From Tardiphaga sp. (GTDB taxonomy: Bacteria > Pseudomonadota > Alphaproteobacteria > Rhizobiales > Xanthobacteraceae): DNA of 64,000 nucleotides. The notes beneath the pieces were generated by a model. It was given only the letters and a program-made list of their open reading frames with translations. It ran no database searches and was not told the origin of the DNA. Shown here in pieces: positions 38,898-47,783 of the stretch. The position numbers and the translations under genes are program-made. The number at the start of each line of letters is the position of its first letter. Positions within the stretch are counted from its first letter, which is position 1. Where the stretch lies: NCBI GenBank assembly GCA_030147505.1, contig JASBVG010000044.1, forward strand, positions 62,001 to 126,000, in the 5' to 3' direction.

Positions 38898-40628
38898 ATG
38901 TCCGCAGTTCACAGCATCGACACATCGACCGAACAGGATCTGACAGATGGCTTCCATCTGATCATCGATGCCCTCAAGCTGAACGGCCTCAACACGATCT
39001 ACGGTGTCCCCGGCATTCCGATCACCGATTTCGGCCGCATGGCGCAGGCTGAAGGTATTCGTGTTCTCTCTTTCCGCCACGAACAGGCCGCAGGCTATGC
39101 CGCGTCGATCGCCGGCTATCTCACCAAGAAGCCGGGCGTGTGTCTCACGGTGTCGGCGCCGGGCTTCCTCAATGGCCTCACGGCGCTGGCCCACGCCACC
39201 ACCAACTGTTTCCCGATGATCCTGATCTCGGGTTCTTCCGAACGTGAGATCGTCGATCTGCAGCAGGGCGACTATGAGGAAATGGACCAGCTCGCGATTG
39301 CAAAACCGCTATGTAAAGCTGCGTTCCGCGTGCTGCATGCGCAGGATATCGGCATCGGCCTCGCCCGCGCGATCCGCGCGGCGGTGTCCGGTCGTCCCGG
39401 CGGCGTCTATCTCGATCTGCCCGCCAAACTTTTCGGCCAGGTGATGAATGCCGAAGCCGGCAAGAAGTCGCTGGTCAAAGTGATCGACGCCGCACCGGCG
39501 CAGATTCCTGCCCCGGACAGCATCAAGCGCGCGCTCGATGTGCTGAAGTCGGCAAAGAAGCCGCTGATCATTCTCGGCAAGGGCGCTGCTTACGCGCAGG
39601 CCGATGAGGCCGTGAAAGCCCTCGTCGAGACCTCGGGCATTCCGTTCCTGCCCATGAGCATGGCCAAGGGCCTCCTCCCCGACACCCATCCGCAATGCGC
39701 CGGCGCTGCACGTTCCACCGTGCTCAAGGACAGCGACGTCGTTATGCTGATCGGTGCCCGCCTGAACTGGCTGCTCTCGCACGGCAAGGGCAAGGCCTGG
39801 GGCGATGCGCCGAAGAAGTTCATCCAGATCGACATCGAGCCGAAGGAAATGGATTCCAACGTCGAGATCGTCGCGCCCGTGGTCGGCGACATCGGCTCCT
39901 GCGTTGCCGCTTTGCTCGATGGCATGGGCAAGAGCTGGACGAAGGCCTCCGCTGACTGGACCGGCGCTGTCACCAAAAAGCGCGACGAGAACGTTGCGAA
40001 GATGGCGCCAAAACTGATGAATAACAACTCGCCGATGGATTACCACGGCGCGCTGGGCGTTCTCCGTACCATCATTGCGGAGCGTCCCGATGCGATGCTC
40101 GTCAACGAAGGCGCCAACACGCTCGATCTCGCCCGCGGCATCGTCGACATGTACAAGCCGCGCAAGCGCATCGATGTCGGCACCTGGGGCATCATGGGCA
40201 TCGGCATGGGCTATTGCATCGCCGCCGCCGTGGAGACCGGCAAGCCGGTGCTAGCCATCGAAGGCGACAGCGCCTTCGGCTTCAGCGGCATGGAGGTCGA
40301 GACCATCTGCCGCTACAACCTGCCGGTCTGCATCGTCGTCTTCAACAATGACGGCATCTATCGCGGCACCGACGTCAATCCGACCGGTGGCCCGGACGTC
40401 GCCCCCACCGTCTTCGTCAAGGGCTCGCGCTACGACATGATGATGCAAGCCTTTGGCGGCGTCGGCGTGAACGCGACCTCGCCCGACGAGCTCAAGCGCG
40501 CCGTCAACGAGGCGATGGATAGCGGCAAGCCGACGCTCATCAATGCGGTGATCGATCCCGCCGCCGGCAGCGAAAGCGGCCGCATCGGTAACCTCAATCC
40601 GCAGAGCGTTTTGAGCAAAAAGAAATAA
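38898..40628 (+). CDS. oxc: oxalyl-CoA decarboxylase (ThDP-dependent)
   Basis: ThDP-enzyme '[64 protein letters not shown]', '[36 protein letters not shown]'; followed by frc. Confidence 0.95.
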   Translation: MSAVHSIDTSTEQDLTDGFHLIIDALKLNGLNTIYGVPGIPITDFGRMAQAEGIRVLSFRHEQAAGYAASIAGYLTKKPGVCLTVSAPGFLNGLTALAHATTNCFPMILISGSSEREIVDLQQGDYEEMDQLAIAKPLCKAAFRVLHAQDIGIGLARAIRAAVSGRPGGVYLDLPAKLFGQVMNAEAGKKSLVKVIDAAPAQIPAPDSIKRALDVLKSAKKPLIILGKGAAYAQADEAVKALVETSGIPFLPMSMAKGLLPDTHPQCAGAARSTVLKDSDVVMLIGARLNWLLSHGKGKAWGDAPKKFIQIDIEPKEMDSNVEIVAPVVGDIGSCVAALLDGMGKSWTKASADWTGAVTKKRDENVAKMAPKLMNNNSPMDYHGALGVLRTIIAERPDAMLVNEGANTLDLARGIVDMYKPRKRIDVGTWGIMGIGMGYCIAAAVETGKPVLAIEGDSAFGFSGMEVETICRYNLPVCIVVFNNDGIYRGTDVNPTGGPDVAPTVFVKGSRYDMMMQAFGGVGVNATSPDELKRAVNEAMDSGKPTLINAVIDPAAGSESGRIGNLNPQSVLSKKK

Positions 40629-40636
40629 TCCGACAC

Positions 40637-40658
40637 GGCGGGATCACGCGATCCCGCC
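40637..40658 (+). other. intercistronic hairpin between oxc and frc
   Basis: GGCGGGATC-acgc-GATCCCGCC perfect 9-bp stem, 4-nt loop, no T-run. Confidence 0.6.
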
Positions 40659-40722
40659 AGCCTTCCATCTGCCAACCTTTTATTTAAAGGCCACGGCAAC
40701 CAATAACGACGGGAGTAAAACA

Positions 40723-42000
40723 ATGACACAGGCGCTCAAAGGCGTTCGCATTCTCGACTTCACCCATGTGCAATCGGGCCCGACCTGCACGCAGCTTCTG
40801 GCCTGGTTCGGCGCCGACGTGATCAAGGTCGAGCGTCCGGGCGTCGGCGACATCACCCGCGGTCAGCTGCAGGACATCCCGAATGTGGACAGCCTGTATT
40901 TCACCATGCTGAACCACAACAAGCGCTCCATCACCCTCGACACCAAGAACCCGAAGGGCAAGGAAGTGCTCACCGCGCTGATGAAGCAGTGCGACGTTCT
41001 CGTCGAGAATTTTGGACCAGGCGTGCTCGATCGCATGGGATTCCCGTTCGAGAAGATCCAGGAGATCAACCCGAAGATGATCGTCGCATCGATCAAGGGT
41101 TTTGGTCCCGGCCCCTATGAAGACTGCAAGGTCTATGAGAACGTCGCGCAGTGCACCGGCGGCGCCGCCTCCACCACCGGCTTCCGCGATGGCCTGCCGC
41201 TCGTCACCGGCGCGCAGATCGGCGACAGCGGCACCGGCCTGCATCTCGCACTGGGCATCGTCACGGCGCTGTATCAGCGCACGCAGACCGGCAAGGGCCA
41301 GAAGGTCACCGCCGCCATGCAGGACGGCGTGCTGAATCTCTCGCGCGTCAAGATGCGCGACCAGCAGCGCCTCGCCCATGGCCCGCTCAAGGAATACAGC
41401 CAGTTCGGCGAAGGTGTTCCGTTCGGCGATGCCGTGCCCCGCGCCGGCAACGACAGCGGCGGCGGCCAGCCGGGCCGCATCCTGAAGTGCAAGGGCTGGG
41501 AGACCGACCCGAACGCCTATATTTACTTCATCACCCAGGCGCCGGTGTGGGAGAAGATCTGCGACGTGATCGGCGAGCCGACCTGGAAGACCGACCCTAA
41601 CTATTCGAAGCCGGCCGTGCGCCTGCCGCGCCTCAACGAGATCTTCGCCCGCATCGAGCAGTGGACGATGACCAAGACCAAGTTCGAGGCGATGGAAATC
41701 CTCAACAAGGACGACATCCCCTGCGGTCCGATCCTATCCATGAAGGAAATCGCCGAGGACAAGTCGCTCTACGCCACCGGCACCATGGTCAAGGTCGATC
41801 ACCCCGAGCGCGGCGAATATCTCTCGGTCGGCAACCCGATCAAGCTGTCCGACTCGCCGACCAAGGTCGAGCGTTCGCCACTGCTCGGCGAGCACACCGA
41901 TGAAATCCTCAAGCAGGTGCTCGGCTTCAGCGATCACCAGGTCGCCGAAATCCACGACTCGGGCGCGCTAGATCCGCCGCGAAAGGTCGCTGCTGAGTAA
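40723..42000 (+). CDS. frc: formyl-CoA:oxalate CoA-transferase
   Basis: '[69 protein letters not shown]', family III CoA-transferase, adjacent to oxc. Confidence 0.95.
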   Translation: MTQALKGVRILDFTHVQSGPTCTQLLAWFGADVIKVERPGVGDITRGQLQDIPNVDSLYFTMLNHNKRSITLDTKNPKGKEVLTALMKQCDVLVENFGPGVLDRMGFPFEKIQEINPKMIVASIKGFGPGPYEDCKVYENVAQCTGGAASTTGFRDGLPLVTGAQIGDSGTGLHLALGIVTALYQRTQTGKGQKVTAAMQDGVLNLSRVKMRDQQRLAHGPLKEYSQFGEGVPFGDAVPRAGNDSGGGQPGRILKCKGWETDPNAYIYFITQAPVWEKICDVIGEPTWKTDPNYSKPAVRLPRLNEIFARIEQWTMTKTKFEAMEILNKDDIPCGPILSMKEIAEDKSLYATGTMVKVDHPERGEYLSVGNPIKLSDSPTKVERSPLLGEHTDEILKQVLGFSDHQVAEIHDSGALDPPRKVAAE

Positions 42001-42024
42001 TTGTTGTCGACACCAGGTGCGTAC

Positions 42025-42056
42025 GAAAGGCCGCCTCCGGGCGGCCTTTCTTTTTT
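42025..42056 (+). terminator. Rho-independent terminator after frc
   Basis: GAAAGGCCGCCTCCGGGCGGCCTTTC + TTTTTT. Confidence 0.85.
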
Positions 42057-42171
42057 CGTCGGACACATCCCGGAGCGACACTTCCCGAATGGAACTTTGA
42101 TAAGAAAATCAAATCGCTTCATCTTGCGTTGCAAAAATTTCTTGCTGCCATGCGAAAGAAACTCTGGTCCG

Positions 42172-42188
42172 TGGCATCTGGTATACGT
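42172..42188. promoter_or_regulatory. degenerate GntR-type operator TGGCAT-CTGGT-ATACGT upstream of small ORF
   Basis: Left arm exact, right arm 2 mismatches to ATRCCA; 55 bp before ATG 42243. Confidence 0.5.
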
Positions 42189-42242
42189 AAATTAGGTCCA
42201 GATCAGAACACGGCGCACGGCGCCATCTGGAAGGGAATACCG

Positions 42243-42380
42243 ATGTCCAAAACTGCTTCGCTCGGCCTCAGCGCCAATTCGAGCCTGTTCGGCCGCCTCC
42301 TCGCGTCGATCGATCGCGCGCTGATGGCCAGCGCCCGCATCTCGATCCGCAACGGCGACCTGCCGCGTTTCGGCCTCTGA
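42243..42380 (+). CDS. 45-aa small protein, single-gene unit between frc and tctC
   Basis: MSKTASLGLSANSSLFGRLLASIDRALMASARISIRNGDLPRFGL; own operator-bearing promoter and own terminator; SD-like 'aagggaa' upstream. Confidence 0.6.
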   Translation: MSKTASLGLSANSSLFGRLLASIDRALMASARISIRNGDLPRFGL

Positions 42381-42435
42381 TTTCCGAGCTTTGCGGGCCT
42401 TAGCCCGCACCGTTCTTCTGCGTTCCTCCCGAACT

Positions 42436-42463
42436 AGCCCCGGATTTCCGGGGCTTCTTTTTT
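42436..42463 (+). terminator. Rho-independent terminator after the 45-aa ORF
   Basis: AGCCCCGGATTTCCGGGGCT + TCTTTTTT. Confidence 0.85.
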
Positions 42464-42550
42464 GCCCCAAGGTTGCATTGCAGCGACACCTCCCGCTCCC
42501 TGCGACATATTAGCCTGTGCAGCTTTTAACAGCTCTAATCGCTTGCTGCT

Positions 42551-42567
42551 TGGCATATCGCATACCA
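42551..42567. promoter_or_regulatory. GntR-type operator TGGCAT-ATCGC-ATACCA upstream of tctC
   Basis: Fits TGGCAT-N5-ATRCCA; -35 TTGCTG (42543) and -10 CAAACT (42566) with 17-nt spacer. Confidence 0.75.
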
Positions 42568-42877
42568 AACTGCGCGGACGGTAATGCTTCAGGTTTGAAT
42601 AGAAAGCATACCGGGGGAGGACAAAGGCCGAGCTGCCCTCGAGGGGAGCGACGCCATACGCGCTATGAATCAGCGATCCAAACCCACTCACCCGATTTGC
42701 AGGCGAGCCGCTTCATTGGCTCGGCAGTCTGACGTGCGCATGTGGCGCATGCAAGGGCGTGCCCGATGGCCGGCTGATCGGAAACTCAAAGGACGATCGA
42801 CCACGCACTGACGCCTCTGCACTGACGATGACAAGTCGGCGAACGACCGACGCATCAAAACGAATGGGAGAGAAACA

Positions 42878-43903
42878 ATGAAACGCTTTGCCTCAAGACG
42901 CTTGGCTTCATGTCTCACGCTGGCCGCCGCGGCGTCCATTCTTGCCTTGGGGACGACCCTTCCTGCTTGCGCAGCATGGGAGCCCGTGAGGCCGGTCGAA
43001 TTCATCGTCCCGGCAGGCACCGGCGGTGGCGCTGATCAGATGGCGCGCACCATTCAGGGCATCATCACCAAGCACAATCTGATGAAGCAGCCGCTGGTCG
43101 TCATCAACAAGTCGGGCGGCGCCGGCGGCGAAGGTTTTCTCGATGTGAAGACCGCCAACAACAACCCCCACAAGATCATCATCACGCTGTCGAATCTGTT
43201 CACGACGCCGCTCGCGACAGGCATTCCCTTCAACTGGAAGGACATGACTCCGGTCGCCATGCTGGCGCTCGATGAGTTCGTCTTGTGGGTGAACGCTGAC
43301 AAGCCATACAAGACCGTGAAGGAATATATCGAGGCCGTGAAGGCCGCGCCCCCGGGCTCGATCAAGATGGGTGGCACCGGGTCGAAGCAGGAAGATCAGA
43401 TCATCACTGTTGCCATGGAAAAGGCGATCGGCAGCAAGTTCACCTACATCCCTTACAAGGGCGGCGGCGAAGTCGCGGTGCAGCTTGTTGGCGGGCATGT
43501 CGACTCCACCGTCAACAATCCGATCGAAGCCGTTGCCCAGTGGCGCGGCGGCAAGGTGCGTCCACTCTGCGTATTCGACAGCAAGGTGATGGCCTATGAC
43601 GAGCCGGTTGCCGACGGCAAGGCTTGGAAAGACATACCGACCTGCAAATCCCAGGGCCTAGACATCGAATATGTGATGCTGCGCGGCATCTTCATGTCGC
43701 CCAAGGCTACCAAGGATCAGATCGAATATTATGTCGAGCTGTTCAAGAAGGTGCGCGCCACGCCTGAATGGCAGGACCTGATGAAGAGCGGTGCGTTCAA
43801 CACCACCTTCATGACCGGCGGCGACTATGCCGGCTGGGTTGGCACGGAAGAGAAGCGCCACGAGACGCTGATGAAGGAAGCCGGCTTCCTCGCGAGCAAC
43901 TAA
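42878..43903 (+). CDS. tctC: tripartite tricarboxylate transporter substrate-binding protein TctC/Bug
   Basis: 'VRPVEFIVPAGTGGGADQMARTIQGIITKHNLMKQPLVVINKSGGAGGEGFLDVK'; followed by TctB/TctA genes. Confidence 0.92.
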   Translation: MKRFASRRLASCLTLAAAASILALGTTLPACAAWEPVRPVEFIVPAGTGGGADQMARTIQGIITKHNLMKQPLVVINKSGGAGGEGFLDVKTANNNPHKIIITLSNLFTTPLATGIPFNWKDMTPVAMLALDEFVLWVNADKPYKTVKEYIEAVKAAPPGSIKMGGTGSKQEDQIITVAMEKAIGSKFTYIPYKGGGEVAVQLVGGHVDSTVNNPIEAVAQWRGGKVRPLCVFDSKVMAYDEPVADGKAWKDIPTCKSQGLDIEYVMLRGIFMSPKATKDQIEYYVELFKKVRATPEWQDLMKSGAFNTTFMTGGDYAGWVGTEEKRHETLMKEAGFLASN

Positions 43904-43993
43904 CGCGCGAACCGAAGACGCATACATAGCGCCGGCTCGCGTCGCTGAGCCGGCCGCCCCCATCCCGATCCGCAAGTTCGAAATGGACGTCTC

Positions 43994-44491
43994 ATGACCA
44001 CGCAACCATCTCACACCACAGGTCCGACTCATAAAGCGGTCGAGGCCGGCGTCACCACCGTCATCGGCCTGTTCGGCGCCCTTGTCGTCTATGGCAGCGT
44101 CAAAGCCGGCATCAATTGGGGCGCTGAAGGGCCTAAGGCCGGCTTCTTCCCGTTCTATATCGGCCTGTTCATCATCATCTCCAGCCTGATCAATCTCCTC
44201 AACACGCTGCGGGAAGAAGACGGACCGCTGTTCGCCGAATGGGGCCAGCTCGGCCAGGTGTTCAGCGTCATCATTCCCACCGGAATCTATGTGGCGTCCC
44301 TGCCTTTTGTCGGACTCTACCTGGCATCGATGATCTTCATCGCATGGTTCATGCGCTGGCTCGGCAAATATAACTGGCCGATCATCGCCGCGATCGCGCT
44401 CGGCATGCCGATCGTCACCTATCTCATTTTCGAACGCTGGTTCCTCGTGCCGCTCCCGAAGGGGCCGGTTGAGGAATGGCTTGGTCTGTAA
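43994..44491 (+). CDS. tctB: tripartite tricarboxylate transporter small permease TctB
   Basis: 4-TM about 165-aa protein between tctC and tctA; 'GPKAGFFPFYIGLFIIISSLINL'. Confidence 0.9.
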   Translation: MTTQPSHTTGPTHKAVEAGVTTVIGLFGALVVYGSVKAGINWGAEGPKAGFFPFYIGLFIIISSLINLLNTLREEDGPLFAEWGQLGQVFSVIIPTGIYVASLPFVGLYLASMIFIAWFMRWLGKYNWPIIAAIALGMPIVTYLIFERWFLVPLPKGPVEEWLGL

Positions 44492-44529
44492 TCCGTCGCG
44501 CCTGACAGTCGGTTCAAGGACTTTTCGAC

Positions 44530-46035
44530 ATGGAAGAACTCGTCAATCTATTCCACGGCTTCGCGGTCGCGCTGCAACCCTTCAATATTGCAGTGATGGT
44601 GCTCGGCATCGTGCTCGGCGTCATCATCGGCGTGCTGCCCGGTCTCGGCGGCGCCAATGGCGTCGCGATCCTGCTCCCTCTCACTTTCAGCATGCCGCCG
44701 ACTTCGGCAATCATCATGCTGTCCTGCATCTACTGGGGCGCACTGTTCGGAGGCGCGATCACCTCGATCCTGTTCAATATCCCTGGTGAACCATGGTCGG
44801 TGGCGACCACATTCGACGGCTACCCGATGGCCCAGCAGGGCAAGGCCGCTGAATCGCTCACCGCCGCCTTCACCTCCTCCTTCGTCGGCGCGCTGTTCGC
44901 AGTCGTCATGATCACACTGGTCGCGCCACTGGTTGCCGGCTTCGCCTTACGATTCGGGCCCGCGGAGAAATTCGCAGTCTATTTCCTGGCGTTCTGCAGT
45001 TTTGTCGGGCTGAGCAAGGAGCCGCCGTTCAAAACCATTGCGGCCATGATGATCGGTTTCGCTCTCGCAGCCGTCGGTCTCGACTCCATCACCGGCCAAC
45101 TCCGTCTTACCTTCGGCTCCACCGAACTGCTGAACGGCTTCGACTTCCTGATCGCGGTCATCGGCCTGTTCGGCCTCGGCGAAATCTTCCTGACCATGGA
45201 AGAAGGACTCAACTTCCGCGGCGGCAAGGCGAAGATCGATCTTCGCGTCGTGCTCCGCACCTGGATAAGCCTGCCGCAATACTGGATGACGTCGCTGCGC
45301 TCCTGCATCATCGGCTGCTGGATGGGCGTCACGCCGGCTGGTGCGACACCGGCGTCATTCATGAGCTACGGCATCGCCAAGCGTGTCTCCAAGAACGGCA
45401 AGAATTTTGGCAAGGGCGAGATCGAAGGCGTCATCGCGCCGGAGACCGCCGCGCACGCCGCCGGCACCTCGGCGCTGTTGCCGATGCTGTCGCTCGGCGT
45501 CCCCGGCTCGCCGACCGCAGCCGTGCTGCTCGGCGGCCTCCTGATCTGGGGCCTGCAGCCCGGCCCGATGCTGTTCGTCGAGCAGAAAGAGTTCGTCTGG
45601 GGCCTGATTGCCTCGATGTATCTCGGCAATCTCGTCGGCCTCATCATCGTGCTGACCTGTGTGCCGATCTTCGCCGCGATCCTGCGTGTACCCTTCAGCA
45701 TCATCGCGCCGCTGATTCTGGTGCTGTGTGCGATCGGCGCCTATTCCGTGCACAATTCCACTTTCGACGTGGTGATGATGCTGGTCTTCGGCGTGATCGG
45801 CTACGCGCTGAAGAAGTGCAACTACCCGCTGGCGCCGCTGGTGCTCGCCATCGTGCTCGGCGACAAGGCCGAAGAAGCCTTCCGTCAGTCCCTGCTCGGT
45901 TCGCAGGGATCGCTTGGGGTCTTCTTCTCCAATCCGCTGGTGAGCAGCATCATGATCCTCGGCCTGATCGCTTTGTTCTGGTCGGTGATCTCGAACGGTC
46001 TGAGCCGGATGCGCGCTCGCACTGCAACAGCGTAA
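44530..46035 (+). CDS. tctA: tripartite tricarboxylate transporter large permease TctA
   Basis: 'GVIIGVLPGLGGANGVAILLPLTFSMPPTSAIIMLSCIYWGALFGGAITSILFNIPGEPWSVATTFDGYPMAQQG'. Confidence 0.96.
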   Translation: MEELVNLFHGFAVALQPFNIAVMVLGIVLGVIIGVLPGLGGANGVAILLPLTFSMPPTSAIIMLSCIYWGALFGGAITSILFNIPGEPWSVATTFDGYPMAQQGKAAESLTAAFTSSFVGALFAVVMITLVAPLVAGFALRFGPAEKFAVYFLAFCSFVGLSKEPPFKTIAAMMIGFALAAVGLDSITGQLRLTFGSTELLNGFDFLIAVIGLFGLGEIFLTMEEGLNFRGGKAKIDLRVVLRTWISLPQYWMTSLRSCIIGCWMGVTPAGATPASFMSYGIAKRVSKNGKNFGKGEIEGVIAPETAAHAAGTSALLPMLSLGVPGSPTAAVLLGGLLIWGLQPGPMLFVEQKEFVWGLIASMYLGNLVGLIIVLTCVPIFAAILRVPFSIIAPLILVLCAIGAYSVHNSTFDVVMMLVFGVIGYALKKCNYPLAPLVLAIVLGDKAEEAFRQSLLGSQGSLGVFFSNPLVSSIMILGLIALFWSVISNGLSRMRARTATA

Positions 46036-46062
46036 CTACACTTCAAATAACTGTTCAAAAAC

Positions 46063-46093
46063 AAAAGCCGGCGGATCTCTCCGCCGGCTTTTT
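46063..46093 (+). terminator. Rho-independent terminator after tctA
   Basis: AAAAGCCGGCGGATCTCTCCGCCGGCTTTTT. Confidence 0.85.
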
Positions 46094-46181
46094 GTTATCA
46101 ATGCGTGCTAGGCTTTGTGCAGCACAACATTCAGATATGCGAAACTAGCTGCGACAAACTGTCAAAATTCTGCTTGTTAGT

Positions 46182-46198
46182 TGGCATATCATATACCA
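46182..46198. promoter_or_regulatory. GntR-type operator TGGCAT-ATCAT-ATACCA upstream of oxlT-like gene 1
   Basis: -35 TTGTTA (46174), -10 CAAACT (46197), 17-nt spacer. Confidence 0.78.
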
Positions 46199-46252
46199 AA
46201 CTCCCGATTGCAGCTGTCGGATACGAAATAGAACAGCGCATTAGGAGGAAGT

Positions 46253-47542
46253 ATGACTGATGCAGTTCACGGTGCGGCGCCTACGGCCGCGCGCGTTAGC
46301 GATACCTATCGCTGGACCCAACTCGCCATCGGCGTCGGTGCCATGGTGATGATCGCCAACTACCAATATGGCTGGACGTTCTTCGTCCCCGATATCCAGA
46401 AGAAATTCGGCTGGGACCGCGCCTCGATCCAGTGGGCCTTTACGCTGTTCGTGCTGTTCGAGACCTGGCTGGTGCCGGTGGAAGGATGGTTCGTCGATAA
46501 ATACGGTCCCAAGATCGTCGTTCTCGTCGGTGGTATCCTTTGCGCGGTCGGCTGGGCGATCAATGCGCAGGCGACCACACTCAACGGCTTCTATCTCGGC
46601 ATGATCATCGCAGGCATCGGCGCTGGTGGCGTCTACGGTACCTGCGTCGGCAATGCGCTGAAGTGGTTTCCCGACAAGCGCGGCCTCGCAGCCGGCATCA
46701 CGGCCGCAGGCTTCGGCGCCGGTTCGGCGCTGACCGACGCGCCGATCCAGGCGATGATCAAGGATTCCGGCTTCCAGACCACGTTCCTCTATTTCGGTCT
46801 CGGCCAGGGCATCATCATCGTGATCCTCGCCTTCTTCCTGTTCGCGCCGAAGGCGGGCCAGGTGCCGGCAGTGGTTCAGAACGCCAACATCATCCAGACA
46901 CGCCGCAACTACGCTCCAACCGAAGTCATCCGCCATCCGATCTTCTGGCTGATGTACTTCATGTTCGTCATCGTCGGTGCCGGCGGCCTGATGGTGACGG
47001 CGAACCTCAAGCCGATCGCTGCCGACTGGAAGATCGACAATGTGCCGGTGACGCTGATGGCCATGACGATGACCGCGGTCACCTTCGCAGCCACCATTGA
47101 CCGCGTGCTCAACGGCCTGACACGTCCGTTCTTCGGCTGGATCTCCGACATGATCGGCCGCGAGAACACCATGTTCATCGCCTTCGGCATGGAAGGCCTC
47201 GGCATCTGGGCGCTGTATATGTGGGGCCAGGATCCCTTGTGGTTCGTGCTGCTGTCGGGCTTCGTGTTCTTCGCCTGGGGCGAGATCTACTCGCTCTTCC
47301 CGTCGACCTGCACGGACACCTTCGGCTCCAAATTCGCGACCACCAATGCCGGCCTGCTCTACACGGCCAAGGGCACGGCGGCGCTGCTGGTCCCTGTCGC
47401 CAACTACATGCAGCAGGGCTCCGGCAATTGGGACAGCGTGTTCCTGATCGCCGCCGGCGCCAACATCCTCGCCTCGGTGCTCGCAATCGCGGTGCTCAAG
47501 CCCTGGCGCAAGGTGGTGGTGAGCAAGGCGATGGCCTCCTAA
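46253..47542 (+). CDS. oxlT: MFS oxalate/formate antiporter-like protein 1
   Basis: 'RWTQLAIGVGAMVMIANYQYGWTFFVPDIQKKFGWDRASIQWAFTLFVLFETWLVPVEGWFVDKYGP' OxlT-type MFS; oxalate gene context. Confidence 0.88.
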   Translation: MTDAVHGAAPTAARVSDTYRWTQLAIGVGAMVMIANYQYGWTFFVPDIQKKFGWDRASIQWAFTLFVLFETWLVPVEGWFVDKYGPKIVVLVGGILCAVGWAINAQATTLNGFYLGMIIAGIGAGGVYGTCVGNALKWFPDKRGLAAGITAAGFGAGSALTDAPIQAMIKDSGFQTTFLYFGLGQGIIIVILAFFLFAPKAGQVPAVVQNANIIQTRRNYAPTEVIRHPIFWLMYFMFVIVGAGGLMVTANLKPIAADWKIDNVPVTLMAMTMTAVTFAATIDRVLNGLTRPFFGWISDMIGRENTMFIAFGMEGLGIWALYMWGQDPLWFVLLSGFVFFAWGEIYSLFPSTCTDTFGSKFATTNAGLLYTAKGTAALLVPVANYMQQGSGNWDSVFLIAAGANILASVLAIAVLKPWRKVVVSKAMAS

Positions 47543-47570
47543 CCATCCCCTTCAGAACTCACACGAATTC

Positions 47571-47597
47571 AACGCGCCCGGTTCGCCGGGCGCGTTT
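47571..47597 (+). terminator. Rho-independent terminator after oxlT-like gene 1
   Basis: aacgcgcccggttcgccgggcgcgtttt. Confidence 0.78.
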
Positions 47598-47680
47598 TCG
47601 TTTGCCGCAACACAGGCGCCGAACACCGCTGCGGCGCAGCAACAAAATCCGCGTGATCGGCCAAGTTCCGTGTTGCGTCA

Positions 47681-47697
47681 TGGCATTTAATATACCA
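47681..47697. promoter_or_regulatory. GntR-type operator TGGCAT-TTAAT-ATACCA upstream of oxlT-like gene 2
   Basis: -35 TTGCGT (47673), -10 CAGCCT (47696), 17-nt spacer. Confidence 0.75.
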
Positions 47698-47783
47698 GCC
47701 TTCATCTGCGCTTGCGGCAATAAGCCACACACCTGCGACAGCCCGTCGCAGAAGAGAAGCAACAGCGCACATTGGGAGGTCCG

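Noticed and set aside
42517-42732. 71-aa ORF spanning the tctC operator region
   Set aside because: It would start upstream of the operator-embedded promoter and has no SD or domain evidence.
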